Made by a program: the position numbers and the translations under genes. From Exserohilum rostratum (taxonomy: Eukaryota > Ascomycota > Dothideomycetes > Pleosporales > Pleosporaceae), in contig CP111156.1 in the NCBI GenBank assembly GCA_026367775.1, positions 434,001 through 498,000 on the forward strand: a stretch of 64,000 bases of DNA, in the 5' to 3' direction. Within the stretch, counting starts at the first letter, position 1; each line of letters starts with the position of its first letter. The notes beneath the pieces are model-generated. The model made no database searches, had not been told where the DNA came from, and saw only the letters and a program-made list of their open reading frames with translations. Shown here piece by piece: positions 44,301-56,812 of this stretch.

Positions 44301-44968
44301 ACAGCCACACTGCAGGCTCAAAATTGAAGGTAGCGGCTTGGTCTGAACAGTGCGCTGGCGAGCCGGGACTGTGTCGGAAAGCATAGAAAAAACAAATGCC
44401 ATCGAATAAAAAGCATGTGTGTAGTCTAGAAGCGACGGTGAAAAACCGTTAGTAAATCGATTGCCGTGAGGTTTGGTAGAGGGAGTGGACCGCTCTCATG
44501 TCGCGTGGGGAACGAGTGTCCGGGGTGGTGGGAGCCGAGACGCCACCCAAACGGTACGGCGCCAGCCCCGACTGGGGGTGCTTATCTGCACTGTCGACGA
44601 CCGTCGAATGACAGGCCCGACCGACGCGGTCAATTCGGCCGCCAGCAGCTGTAGCCCGCGCCCCGACACTTTCTATACGAACCATGACCTGCTGGTAGCC
44701 CTCGCCTAGTCGTTCTAACCCTGACAAGGACCCTATTCACGCCTCACAAGCTGGCTAGACTATAGCCCATGGCTGCGCTTATCTTATCATACTTTGGCTC
44801 TGATATGAACGTAACGGCAAAACGTGCGGAGATCTGTGCCCAACAGGTGGCTCTACCAAGCATAAAAAGGAGCCGCTCGCCGCCATCACGCGGCATGGTG
44901 GGCGCGGTTTTTTGATTCCCCCCTCCCGACACTGCACCATCACCACCCGGTGCCCTACGCGGTTCACC
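44301..44968. other. Intergenic region upstream of NCS1 permease
   Basis: This 668-bp spacer between two plus-strand genes contains no supported gene. A GCCACCCAAACGG to CGGCGCC GC-rich patch lies around 44530-44700. The promoter of the permease is expected near 44850-44968. Confidence 0.45.
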
Positions 44969-46824
44969 ATGCCTTTTATCGAGAAGCCGCATTGGACCCT
45001 CAAGGTCGAGCAGACCAAAAGTGCGTTTGCCCAAGGCAATGCTCGCTGGTAAGTCACAATCGCCCTGTACTCGACCACCAAAAAGACAAACTCCTGACTT
45101 TATGACCACAGGACAAACAGGGACTTGGACCCTGTCCCGAGGCACGCCCGAAAGTGGGGAGTGACCAGCTTCATCTCGTATTGGATTTCAGATGCATTCA
45201 AGCAAGCAACCCCTCTAATCTCGCGGCCCGTCACCATTTTAACATCCGTCTAGCGCGGCTACATGGCAGTTCGCCTCGAGCATCATTGCAATCGGTACGC
45301 TTCCCCGACGACTAGCCCGGACCGCTCCGTCTAACCATGTGTAGGCCTGACTTGGCGCGAATCTCTCGGCATTGTCGCCCTTGCCTTCTTCATCATATCC
45401 TTTGTCATAGCGCTCAATGGTGCTATTGGCGTCCTGCACCATGTCCCGTTCCCGGTCATTGCCCGTGCGTCATGGGGTTTCTGGGGTTCCTACCTGGCCA
45501 TTGTCTCCCGTGCCATTCTTGCCGTCTTTTGGTTCGCTATCCAAAACATGAATGGCGCCAATGCCGTCCGTGTCATGCTGGGTGCAATTTGGCCCTCTTT
45601 CCTGACGCTCAAGAACGATATCCCTGAAAGCCAGGGTATCGACACCGCCACCATGATTAGTTTCTTCCTCTTCTGGCTAGGAAGCTTGCCATTCCTGGTC
45701 ATGCATCCCAACCAGCTGAGATGGCTGTTCATGGCCAAGAGTATCATTGTGCCTATTGCATGGATTGCCATTCTGATCTGGGCCTTTGTCTCAACGAACG
45801 GGGGTGGTGACATGTGGAAACAGACTGCTACTCTGAAAGGCAGTGATTACTCTTGGGGCTTCCTGTCATCGCTTACTGCAGTCATTGGAAACTATGCCAC
45901 TCTTTCCGTCAACCAGGTAAGTCAGCCATGTCTCAAGTATACAATCCCCGTGCTGACAGAACTCGCAAGTCCGACTTTTCGCGCTACTCCCGTGTCTCGG
46001 TGAAATGGCAGTGCATCTACGTGCCCTTCCTCCCCCTCGTCTTCACCTTCATCGCCTTCATTGGTGTCGCCGCAACCTCCGCTGGCGCTGTCAAATATGG
46101 AGAGATTAACTGGGACCCCATGGCGCTGATTGCCCATTGGGACAACCGTGCCTGCCGCTTCTTCGCCGCCTTCAGCTTTGCCCTCGCCGCCCTCGGTGTA
46201 AACATCTCCGCCAATTCCCTCTCCGCCGCAAACGACCTCATGGCCTTGTTCCCCCAATACATCAACATCCGCCGCGGCCAGCTCCTCTGCGCAGTCCTCT
46301 GCTGGGCCCTCGTCCCCTGGAAGATTCTCGCCAGCGCAGGCTCCTTCCTCAACTTCATGTCCGCATATGCCATTTTCCTCGGTCCCATTGCCGCAATCAT
46401 GGTCATTGATTTCTGGGTTGTCCACAAGGGCAGATACAACACCCTCGCTCTCTACCAATACGACGGCATCTACCGCTACACGGCCGGCGCAAACTGGCGC
46501 GCCATCACCGCGTTCCTCGTTGGCGTTGCGCCAAACATGCCGGGTTTCATTCACTCCATCAACAAGAACATCCACGTGGGCGTTGGCGGTAGACCCTATA
46601 GTTTCGGATGGCTCCTCGGTTTCATTTCTACATCCCTTGTGTATATGCTACTCGAAATGGTTGTTGCACCCCCCACGGAAACATTCATCGATAGACCCGT
46701 GTACCCAGATGAGATTTACGACGAAAGCGGTGTTTCAGATGAAGGTGTTAGCGTCGAGAGTACTGGAGACGAAGGCAGGAATGAGAAAACTGGGTGGAAG
46801 GAGAGGATGAATAGGATTTTGTGA
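44969..46824 (+). CDS. NCS1-family nucleobase/allantoin permease (Fur-like)
   Basis: The CDS is join(44969..45048,45112..45201,45254..45294,45345..45916,45970..46824), 545 aa in five exons with introns of 50-63 bp. It is a plasma-membrane, cation-coupled transporter for uracil, allantoin, uridine or related compounds, with about 12 membrane spans. Family landmarks are TNRDLDPVP at the N terminus, WISDAFNAATWQFASSIIAIG, the FPVIARASWGFWGSY segment, QNMNGANAV, SDFSRYSR and the FWVVHKGRY loop. Intron 2 starts GCAAGC rather than GT; only this GC-AG splice yields SDAFNAATWQFA in frame. The C terminus is an acidic tail with DEGVS/ESTGDEG that is typical of endocytic control regions. Substrate is not predictable. 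Confidence 0.92.
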
Positions 46825-46907
46825 TGAAGGAAACGGGGGGGTTTTTTTTTTTTGGAAAACCCCCTTATTGTTAGTATGCTGGAATTTAATTATGTAGTAA
46901 GATATTT

Positions 46908-46946
<39 letters not shown>

Positions 46947-47475
46947 GATGTAATGAATGTCATTACACGAATTCGAGTTTTCTTGTTTTTTGTTTTCTTT
47001 CGATAAAGCAATGTGTGGTGGTTATGACCATGTGTTCTTCCTTGCATATGATGCTTTTTTTCACTAGGAAATCTTAGACTACTCATTTCCCCAGACTTTT
47101 TTTTTCTGGTATACCCTTGACTCGTAAGACTATAAATTAGAGTTGTAGTGTTACGTCATGACCGTATTCATGGTATAAAATTTTACAATACGAAATTTGT
47201 TATATTTCAAGATCATTCCATCAAGAAGTTTTTCATTCGTACATGGATTTTAAATCAAAAAAAAAATGAGGGTATTTGATTTTCAACAAGTATATCGTTG
47301 TGTCATTATAATCAAAAACATATATCATAACCAACAATGAAAAAAGGGGGGTTTCCGTCCCATCATAAATAGTACTTCCATCAAGTTTGATCTACGTAGT
47401 GAGTTCATGAGAAAAAATAAGAACATTTCCTTTCATCCCAGATTGCCCATCATCATCATTATAATCATCATGTCT
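46825..47475. other. AT-rich convergent spacer with (TA)n microsatellite
   Basis: The spacer begins with G7T10 at about 46836-46853. An (AT)n run of about 30 bp lies at 46912-46943. Further poly-A and poly-T runs occur at 47098-47105 and 47258-47266. No gene is supported. Confidence 0.55.
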
Positions 47476-48358
47476 TTACAATCCAACTGCAAGTCCCAGG
47501 ACAGCAGCCCCAACAACTACACCCATACCGATCTCTACTCTTCCAGCCGCACCCTCCTTCTTGCCCGTCTCAGCTGCATTGGTTCCACTTGCGCTTCCAC
47601 TCTCCGCCGCCTCAGCAGCTGCAACCTGCAGTCCGTACGCTGTCGTCGTCGCAGCAACACCGCTAATGGTCGTCGTGACCACGCTTGTGGCAGTCGTGCT
47701 AGCCGTACATCCCTTCCAGCTAGTCCAGGGGGGAGAGGTACTCCAGGGCCCGGCTGTCCAACCAGGCCAGTCGGAGGGAGGGCACTTGGTGCCATTGTCC
47801 CACCATGCGGTCCAAGGCCCGGAGCGCCAGTCTGAGCGTGTAGACCAGTCGCTAAAAGGGCCCCAGTTGGAAGATCCCCAGGGGCCGGGGCCGTCGGGAC
47901 CTAGAGCTGAGAATTAGTACATGTACGTCTTTTTTGCTTTTTTTTTCATCTTCTCTTGGGCGTTTCTGGAACGTGTGCGTAGACGGACAGACGGATGTTG
48001 TGCATGCATATGCATATGCATGTAGCAAAGGAAGGGTATGCATGTGTGTATGTAATAAATGTAACGTACCTCCCCAATGACGTCCCGGGCCGCCACCAGG
48101 TCCATGGCCTGGACCCCAGGGTCCCTGTCCGGGTCCATAGCTACCAGTTGGCCATGGCGCCGCAGTCAATGTCGATGGAATCTTGCCCTCGGAGAGCAGC
48201 GAGTTGTAGACTGAAGACCACTTTGCGGGGTCGCTAGTCGCCCATGGAGGCCCGTTCTCAAACCACGCTGGGTCTGTGGTTGCTGTTGGCGCGGGTGAGG
48301 TGGTCTCTGCGATGATGGGGGCCACAAGGGCGGCGACGGTAGCGAGTGTAAACTTCAT
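47476..48358 (-). CDS. Trp/Gly/Pro-rich GPI-type cell-surface protein
   Basis: The CDS is complement(join(47476..47900,48070..48358)), 237 aa. A signal peptide (MKFTLATVAALVAPIIAE) is followed by a tryptophan-, glycine- and proline-rich region with repeated PWG/GPW and W-x-x-GP units. Then come a Thr/Ser-rich stretch (TTATSVVTTT) and a C-terminal hydrophobic tail (GMGVVVGAAVLGLAVGL) expected for GPI attachment. Two cysteines in the middle (KC and KGC) could pair. The 169-bp intron is the longest in the window that I could model and contains ATGCATATGCATATGCATGC. The acceptor is ambiguous between CTCAG and CTCTAG seven bases apart; both keep the frame. The exact family is not recognised. Confidence 0.75.
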
Positions 48359-49805
48359 TTTGCTTTTTCTTTCCACTCGCTGGTGACACAACGTCACGAG
48401 CTTCAAAGTCTTTTCTTTGTTGAGTAACTGAACTGACTCGAGATTGTTCCTTTGAGGCTGCGGTTTGAAGAAACAAGTTTCCTCAGCCTTGGCGATGTGA
48501 TATGTATGGATATATATATGTATGGGGGCAATAGCACAACCGCTCAAATAGACGCGACACGCCCGCCTTCAAATACTCTCCATGTGCGACATACGCGGCC
48601 TTGGACCCATGGGACGCCTTTGTGGCGTACACTATGCCCCGTCGTGAGACGATGTCCGGAGGGGTCCCGCGGGGCTTAGCTTAGCTGAGCTGGGTCAAGA
48701 TCACCAGCCAGTAGCTTGTGAAGGTGAGAAAGTCAGCGAGCAAGCGAGAGCCAGAAGGAGAGAGAGAAAGAGAGACAGCCTTTCTGCTTACATGCTTACG
48801 CGTTCCCAAAGGACTTGCGTAAACAGTCTCGGCAATGGCTGCGGGCGCAAATGAAATCATAAGCTCATTCGCACTGTTGGCCCTGCAGGACGAGACATCA
48901 GCCCTATGCGTCTGCCGGTGCAGTGTAATGACTTGCGGCAGCATGCCATGACGCCTTGGCCATTTGCTTGATTGGACCAAGGTAAGCTTGGAGCAAGACT
49001 CTGATTGGGTATCACAGTATCGGATCGAAACGCTGGTGCTGGAAATGGAACCTGTGGCTCGTAGTATGCTTCGGAGAATGAGAGCGGGGAGAAAACACGG
49101 AGGACAACGACGACAACACTGCAGTGTCACACCGGTTTGTGCAGCCCAGCCGTCATCTTTTCGCACAAACTAGCACCTCTGGTCAAACGCTCGTGTGCCA
49201 TGTTTGTCGATTTGTTGCTTGCTTTTGTGTTCGCGACGCTGACAACGGTCAAGTCGAGAAAGTCGTGAACCAAGTGTGCTCATAGATGTCCCATTGTGGG
49301 AATCCCGGCTGTCGATCGGTCGGAGACATCGGAGAAAACACCGCCGACGCAACGCTTACATAACCACATTCACACCCAAGTGGCCTGCTTCTGCGTCCCT
49401 GCCGGTGGCCTTGCAGCTACTGCAGGTGACGAGTGCTGGCATTTCATTACGCGGCCTGTGTAAGACACAGGTCAGTCAAACTTAAACGATATGTATCGCG
49501 GGTCTACACTTAGATTCTTGACGACACAATAGACCATGAAACGAGGGATCCACATCCTAAGCTGCATTCCGGTGTAATGTGCCTACAATGCCGACACAGG
49601 AGAGCCTGGTACATGTGCGTCGCATCCCTCGCATGTGAGTGCAGCCATATGTTCGGCACGATCCGAGTGAATTGCTTGTTTGGAATGCGTGAACCACAGA
49701 GCCTTTCGCACAATGCCGTCATAATGCATATGGACTCGTAGCACACGAACGCGTCACGCTCCAACATCTTGGTATTCTCTTCATCTCCACTAAGCGAGCC
49801 AGCCT
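48359..49805. other. 1.4-kb intergenic region
   Basis: No gene is supported. A purine-rich AGAAGGAGAGAGAGAAAGAGAGA tract lies near 48750-48773. The 5' end contains the promoter of the GPI-type gene, and the 3' end is the downstream region of the AP-1 mu gene. Confidence 0.45.
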
Positions 49806-51351
49806 CTAGTTCACATCCGGTAATCGCACAGCAATGTCGCCTGACTGTGTGATGTATCGCACCCATGGCAACGACGGGTATTGCAGCTGTGTCAATGTTA
49901 GCAATCTGGTCATGAACGCAACTGCCACGCGCACTGACCTTTGGTTCGATAATCTTCAGATACCGCACTTGAATGCCCGACGTGGTGAAGTATGGAATCT
50001 CAAACTTGACGTTGATGGGCCTCTTCGCTTTTCCTGCGCCAACGCCTCCCATGCTGCCACCAAAGCCTCCCATCATACCACCACCCTTTTCATCGTCACC
50101 GCGCACAGACGGCAATCCCAACTCGGCGCGCATAAGGAACTCCTTGCCGCCACCGAATTGCTTGATCTTCCAGACTATCGATGACGTCTCAGGTGCGTAG
50201 TGGACGGTACCAATGTTTGTTCGGAATCGTGGCGTGTCTGCGTCCTCTGGCACGGGTATCGAGATTTGGACGTTGTTCGCTGTGCTTCGTCGCTTAAACT
50301 GTGCTCGTGCCTGTCAAGTATTAGCTTGGGTACATTGGTGAGTACACGGACTGTATTCACCTTCAACATGTACTCTATCCTGCTGCCTGAATGACTCTCC
50401 ACTATGCACTCGACCCAGATGAGAGGCTTGACCTGTGTGTTCAATCGGTAGCTCATCAACTCAAATTCGCCGTCAGGTGGAATGAAGCTGATGGTTCGGT
50501 CATTTTCGAATCTTGATAATCGCACGCATTGGTGGAATTTGACATCTTCCATCTCAACAGCCTTCCCCCGTGTGGCTCTTCCTGTTGTCTCAAACATGGC
50601 CTTGTCGTTCAATCCCAGCCGCAGTTCAGGCATACCTGAGAGATAGCACTTCATCTTGACAGCACCCAGAATCTCAGACCGCAGTACGCTGCCAGTCGCA
50701 GAAACAAGGAGGTTGAGCGATTCGATAACGTCGAGGAACACTTCGTTCTTGCGGTATCGGATTCCTTCGCTTCGCCAGCTGACGGCGTTTGTGACTGCGA
50801 TAGGCGGCCGCGCCTGGACTTCGAGCTTGTGAGACTCCTGGGTAATGTACCTGCGCGGACATTGTGTAAGCATGCGTTGTATAGCTGAGTGTTCGAGGGC
50901 CATACTCTTGTAGAATCTTGGTTTCCGTTGTCTGGGGGTATCCAAAGTCCATCATCTCATCCAGCAGCTCGTAGATGACAACGAAATTGTCCCTTATACT
51001 CTCTTCCTCGAGCTCTTTGAAATACTCTGTAAAGACTTCGACCACCTTGTGCAGGAACAGGAGGATCTCGGCGGCATTGGTGTTTCGTTTGGTGAGGGCG
51101 AGGAGGTAGAGGTTGTTGTGGCGGATGTAGAGGTAGTTGATGCCTTCGCTGGAGAAGCATGGGGGGACGGCAGAGCTCTCGTCTTCGGCCTCGCTGAGCA
51201 GGACAGGAAACTTTTCAACCGCTGACATGGGAATGTCTCCCCGGTAGTTGCGCGCCAGAAGGGTCTATGCACTTGTCAGTATGCAGCGTCCCCATGGCGT
51301 TGACCGCCCTACCTTGCCCTTGAGGTCGAGAAAGAAGACGGCAGACGCCAT
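49806..51351 (-). CDS. APM1: AP-1 complex mu subunit (clathrin adaptor)
   Basis: The minus-strand exons are 51313-51351, 50906-51264, 50361-50850, 49939-50310 and 49806-49886, 446 aa with introns of 48-55 bp. The subunit binds tyrosine-type sorting signals and the AP-1 core to package cargo into clathrin vesicles at the trans-Golgi network and endosomes. The first exon, MASAVFFLDLKGK, joins TLLARNYRGDIP, the longin-type N domain. The mu-homology domain follows (GIRYRKNEVFLDV through ISFIPPDGEFELMSYR), with the ARAQFKRRST and PVPEDADTP strands. The last exon adds LQYPSLPWVRYITQSGDIAVRL. A Gly/Met-rich insert (GGGMMGGFGGSMGG) is a common fungal feature. The start matches the conserved MxSAVFFLDLKGK. 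Confidence 0.96.
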
Positions 51352-53434
51352 TGTGTGAGATACGAAGTGTTGCAGATAAGAGAACAAAAAGAAAGGCTAT
51401 CAGATCATCATTCGCGACGAAAGGGCAACGAGGGGTATCAGTTTCCACGTCCTGTCGCGTCTCGCTGATGCCAGAGTACGAGCGGCTGTTCCCGCGTGCC
51501 AAGCCTCATCCATACGCTAATCCTTTTTCGTTCGAGCACCTCACGCATTACTTGTCTCTGCGTGCAGACATATGTGAGTATTTGGTATTTGATTGGGTGA
51601 CTGACATAATCTTTGATGTCTCTAATGCTTGAACTAGAATTATTCTTCCCAATAACAAAGACACGTGACTTCTCAAATGCCCCACGCTACGTAGGGCAGC
51701 TGAAAGATTAGCCCAACGTCGACTACAAGAAATGTACAAAACCACACTTACCTATACATCGCCCTATGATAAAGAACAGGCTGGAGATTTCGCGCGAGAA
51801 ACACTATTTGATACTTTATACTACTAAGTTATTTCCAACAGCTCAACATCCGCCTTGTCGTCGCCTCTGCGCTGAATTTCATCCAGCAGGTCTGTATATG
51901 GAAATTTCCTCGTCCATACATGGTACCATGCAGAATGTCGGTCTTATTATTTCATATCAAATTCGAGGACTAACTTTTGAAGAATCTCGAGGCTTTTCCG
52001 GTCGAGTTCGAACAATTTGGTCAAGCGAATGCGCACTGCAGTCTTCGTCTGGTTAGTCAGACATGACTGCACGATGGTACAATATGTAGTGAAACTCTAT
52101 TTTATTTGACGGATGTCGTAGGTTGAGTCAGCAGGACTGAAAATCTCTGTATAGGTGAGCGACCAGTTGTTTGCTCTTGCCATCAGTGTAGAAGTGAGTA
52201 GGGCAGTTTGGTTGTCCCCCTCACGTGACTGAATCGCTGTGTGTGATTAGAGGCATTCAAGTGGAGGATGCACCTGACTGTGTCAGCAGTTCCACCTTCT
52301 ATCCTAGATTGAAGTGCCAAGCGTGTTGTGTTAGCACAAGACAGATTCACAATTGTCTCTGACTACGGATAGACGCGGAACACATCTAGTAGAATCGGAT
52401 TTCGAATATGCCCAGGCACCATGGTCCTAGAAACACCTCTCTTCATACCCCGCTGCAACCGATGCCAGATCTGTGGATGGCAATGCCGGGTATTGCACTA
52501 TCTGCCACGACTCACACCGACTTCTCCGACTCCTCCATCGTGATATGCACAAGAGGGAATGGATGGACAGTAGCGCTGTTCACGGGACATGAGGCATTTG
52601 GCAACAGTGCCTGTTGATAAGTCGGTATGTGAAATCACTCTTCACTGCCTCGCTACGTTGAGCCATGTACATTAATGCCGCAGGAGCAGAGGGGTTGGAA
52701 GTCGTATAGGCATAGCAAGCTGGGATATACCTGGGTGCCAAGATAGATATCTCTGCATGTGTGTAGTCTTTGAGGCGGTGCAAGTTAGTTGAGACATTTT
52801 CCACCACTGCTGACAGTTGTTTCGCGTATATCTGGAGCCTCGCAAGCTGGTGCATTTTACCTGGCGGGGCGATACGATAGTGGCCATGGAAAAGGGCGCA
52901 CCCCAAGATCAACATGCAATACTTGTTGAATGGACTGCATGGTGCCGGCTTTGGTAGACGCTACCTCGGGATGTCTGCATGGAGAGTCGGCGTGGAAACG
53001 CTTGCAGGGTCTATGCCGCGGGGAGTTGGAAATGAACGCATCACGTGCTGTGGCGGGGTGCTTTTCTAGTCGGATTGGGTTCTAGGCCGCTTGCTTGGTG
53101 TCTTGTTGGCTTGCGCTGAAGGACAATCTAGCCGCTGGAGGCTGAGCATCCCGAGGACTGGTGGCAGAATGTCCCGTCCCTGGCCCAGTATGACCAAATG
53201 CGGGCGGCAGGGTGATTGGCTCCATTGATAGGCAGAGCGTAAATGCATGGATGACGTCGTAGCGGTGATGTCGCGCATCGCGCGCCGCGCCAATTGCCAC
53301 AGCCGCAGCCCCTGGGCATGGCTTGGCAAATGACGACGTAGATTGTGTGTAAAAGCAATTGCAAGCCCTCTCTGTCAACCTGCTTCACGCAAACATTCCG
53401 CAAAAAGCAATTTCACGTCTTGCATTAATCAATC
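51352..53434. other. 2.1-kb divergent intergenic region
   Basis: The region separates divergent AP-1 mu and PP2C genes. ORFs of 60-111 codons (for example 52408-52617, 52580-52915 minus) show no domain, signal peptide or splice support. It is AT-rich near 51560-51860. I call no gene here. Confidence 0.45.
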
Positions 53435-54636
53435 ATGAGTGTTAATATTATCGACGTTGGTGTTAGCAGGGTGCGTAGTGTGCTCCTTGCATACACAAGT
53501 CTGGCCGAATAGCCTCGCTAACGTCTCCACAGATTTCGGGCGCCCGGGAATACCAGGAAGACCGCTATGTAACACTGCTCCCCGGCTCCCTCAAGTCTCG
53601 AAAAGAACTTGCGATCTTTGCTGTATACGATGGCCAGTAAGCACACCATGCAACATGGAGCAACTACGGCCTCAGGCTGACCAACCTCTTCAACAGTGGA
53701 GGCGCAGATGTCGTCAACTATGTTGCACAACATCTTCATGGTCACCTGGAACAGCACTTTAAAGATCCGAAAGCATCCAATGCCGCCGAATACAAGCATG
53801 CCATTCAATGTGCTCTGCGCGCCGTAGATCGTGACCTTTCTCGCCTGGACCTCGACGGCGGCTCAACGGTTACCCTGGTTCTCATTGACACCAAACAAAA
53901 TCTACTCGTACAAGCAAATCTTGGAGACAGCCATTGCTACTTTGCCGATCATGACGTCCAATCCCCTCAGTCATTATCTCCTCACTCGCCTACACGGACC
54001 AACTCAAGTACAAGTCAGACTGGCTGGAACGTCGAACCTTTGAGCGTAGAACACACACCAGATAGCCCACTTGAGAAGAGGAGGATAGAAGAAGCAGGAG
54101 GCGAAATCAACTACACATCTGGCATCGCCCGTATTGGTGGGGTGAGCATGTCGCGTGCACTCGGCGATTTGGATTTGAAGAAGCCGCGAGTAAACCGCCT
54201 GGCGGGCCATGATCTTTCAGACCTTGTAGGAGTTGAAACTGGTCTTGCCCCAGGAAAGTCTGCAAAACATGACCTGGTATCCAACAAAGCACATTTCGCC
54301 GTACGAACTCTCAAAGGCCAGTCCCTGGTCCTGTTGGCGTCCGATGGTGTGGGGGGAGCACAAGAAGCCGAAGATGCCACACGGTTAGCTGTCGACTGGT
54401 GGCAACAAGGCAAGGATGCAAAGGAAATTGCGGATGGACTGACGCAGAGGGAAGGAAAGGTGAAGGGCGCAGATAACTGCACGGTTCTAGTCCTGGTCCT
54501 CGACACAGAGAACAAAGGGCGCCGGAGTGTGGATAGCGGCAGAAGAAGCTTCGATGTCTCAACAGACGGCAGTGGTTCAAGGCGAAGGCGGCGATCAAGC
54601 ATTGCTAGCTTGAAAGACTGGATACGAGACCTCTAG
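53435..54636 (+). CDS. PP2C-type protein phosphatase
   Basis: The CDS is join(53435..53470,53533..53636,53697..54636), 359 aa, with introns of 62 and 60 bp. PP2C enzymes are Mg/Mn-dependent Ser/Thr phosphatases that reverse stress and MAP-kinase signals. The first short exon (12 codons) joins ISGAREYQEDRY, which supplies the first metal-binding Asp; VYDGHGG is formed across the second splice, LGDSHCYF and LLASDGVGG follow, and ADNCTVLVLVL closes the fold with the last Asp. A Ser/Thr/Pro-rich insert (about residues 145-180) and a basic RRRRRSS tail ending SLKDWIRDL lie outside the core. The specific PTC subclass is not clear. Confidence 0.9.
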
Positions 54637-56812
54637 GCCTGCAAGCCCTCTCAAATAGGGTGTTGAGCCTCCAACACCATGGCGCTAGCGCTTACCGGAT
54701 GATTATAAGTCTGGACAACTTGTTTTAAAAAGGCATCGAGTATCACAGCGGAGTTGGTTTATGTAGCATGTACCACAGGGGTCTACGGATGGTTACAAGG
54801 AGTACTTTTCTTTTTTTTGTAACACGCCGCCATCAGGGTCAAGATAGGAATATCAACTGTAAAAATGGAAATAGGCCCTATTAGCATACAGTGTTGATGG
54901 GTGCCTGCATACGCAATCGCATGATTAATACGAACAGCGAATAAATGAGTTACTTTTTGTCACTGATATAGGGATCGCGTGACGTGTATGTCGATCTGGC
55001 ATTGAAAAAGCTAGATGCATGGAGTAATCATGGAACAACCATATTGCGTGCAGATAGAGCATTTGCAGTTTCTCTGCAGGATGGAGTTTGCTACCTTCGA
55101 TTACTATGATGGGACCAAAGTTAAATCAAGGACGTCCTGAGAGTGTGCTGTGATTTCCGAAAATCATGCATCATTTCATGACTGGAATATCATGTTTCGA
55201 GTCGAAGAAATGTGAACTGCTCGAGCCGGAAGGATGGCCGGAATGATTCCGTTGCCTCAATGTATGTAGTTGCGTTGCATTTAGAAGATAGGCTAAAATC
55301 TCACGTGAGAACAATTGTTGTGTGACATTATGTACGTACACCCTGGCACGCGACATTATTTCAACACGTGACGTGGTTCCTGCAACTGCAAAGTAGTCAG
55401 TTCGTACGAGATGCCGAATCAGCCGCTGACGGCATGCTCGAGTCAACTAGCACTACTACATTGACGCAAACTCTATTGCTGTGCGTCCGAGCAATGGGAT
55501 TTTAAAAATCCCATATGGCGTCACCCGAAACTAAAATCCTAACATCTTTTAATCTGCTTCTCAAGAAAAATAACACGAAAAGGCGTTTGGACGATCTAGA
55601 CGTTAGGTATGATCTACTTATTCACTGTGCACATCTGACCCACACTCTAATGATAGGAACCAGATTTTCACAAAGATTTACTACCGGGGTAACTTGTTCT
55701 TCGGCCTTTCATAAACGCAGCACCCCCTGGCAAAGATAGCCGTGATCGACACAGGCAGCCCCACAACAACGGTATTTTGAGGCTGCGGGCCGAACAACAT
55801 CCTGACAAGCACGGCCCATCTCCCGGTAATCGGTTCTGCTTCATGGATGTACGGCTTAATTGCTGTTGTATGTATGACCCTTGCATGGATAGAGCAACAA
55901 GGGGGGAAATGGGAACGGGGGCGCGATAATTGTGAAATACGAAGTTCATGTAAGCATTGCGAACACGGGTGCAAGGCATGTCATACAGTACATCATTCGG
56001 GGTGAGGCACGCGAGCATAAGCTGCACCCTTGGTTTCTCCAGATTCCATTTGGAAAACGCGGAGTGATTATGGGGGCCCTTTGTGATTGACGACGAGGGT
56101 GATGTATCAGCCCTGTTTGGTACGCCTCATGGGAGCAGAGTAGGCTCTTTGCTAATTTAACATGAAATTTTTTGTGCTACCAAGCGGTGCAGTTAGGCCG
56201 GTTATGCCAGTCAGGCCAGCTCATGAATTATCAAATTCTGTTATCAGGTTATGCCCAGTACATCAAATGTGGCAATCAGAGTTGCAGATCTGTACACCAG
56301 TGGTGGTGGGTGCGGTTTTGGGAACGTTCAAGGGAAACACTTTGGCGAAGGAAGATGCCGTAGTGGGTCTAAGAGTACGGGCCAGAAACAAGAGTCGTGG
56401 TTGGCACTGGGCCAAGAGCTTATGTTTTTTTAGATTCACTGCTGGTGGTAATTGAACTGTACATCAATGGCGATCTTGTCTACCGCTGGGGTTCGATACA
56501 GTGTTGATCATCTATTTTCGTTCCCTATCGCAAAGACCTATTCATAATCCTTGTTGAATTCTTGGTACATGTCACTGCTCCAGTATTCTGCCGCTAGTTG
56601 CCGCATTACAGTACACAAACTGTCCGCCAACCCGGTGCAGCGAAATGACTAGGAGCGTAAGACCTAAGGCGCCAAGTGCCGCGCTTCGCCTCACATAGAT
56701 GAACCACACCACTTGCTTAATCGCGTTATTCTTTTGTAAAATTTGTACTCTCTATTCCTTCCTAGTTACAAACTAGCTACCAGCAACCAGTAAATCTCTA
56801 TCCATGCCCCGC
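54637..56812. other. 2.2-kb convergent intergenic region
   Basis: This lies between the PP2C gene and the minus-strand secreted-protein gene. ORFs up to 119 codons have no recognised features. CACGTGACGTGG lies near 55365-55377 and CTCACGTGAGAAC near 55299. I see no transposon or RNA gene. Confidence 0.45.

Noticed and set aside
46912..46943. (AT)n run considered as part of a transposon or CRISPR-like repeat
   Set aside because: It is a simple dinucleotide microsatellite; there are no spacers, terminal repeats or coding sequence around it.
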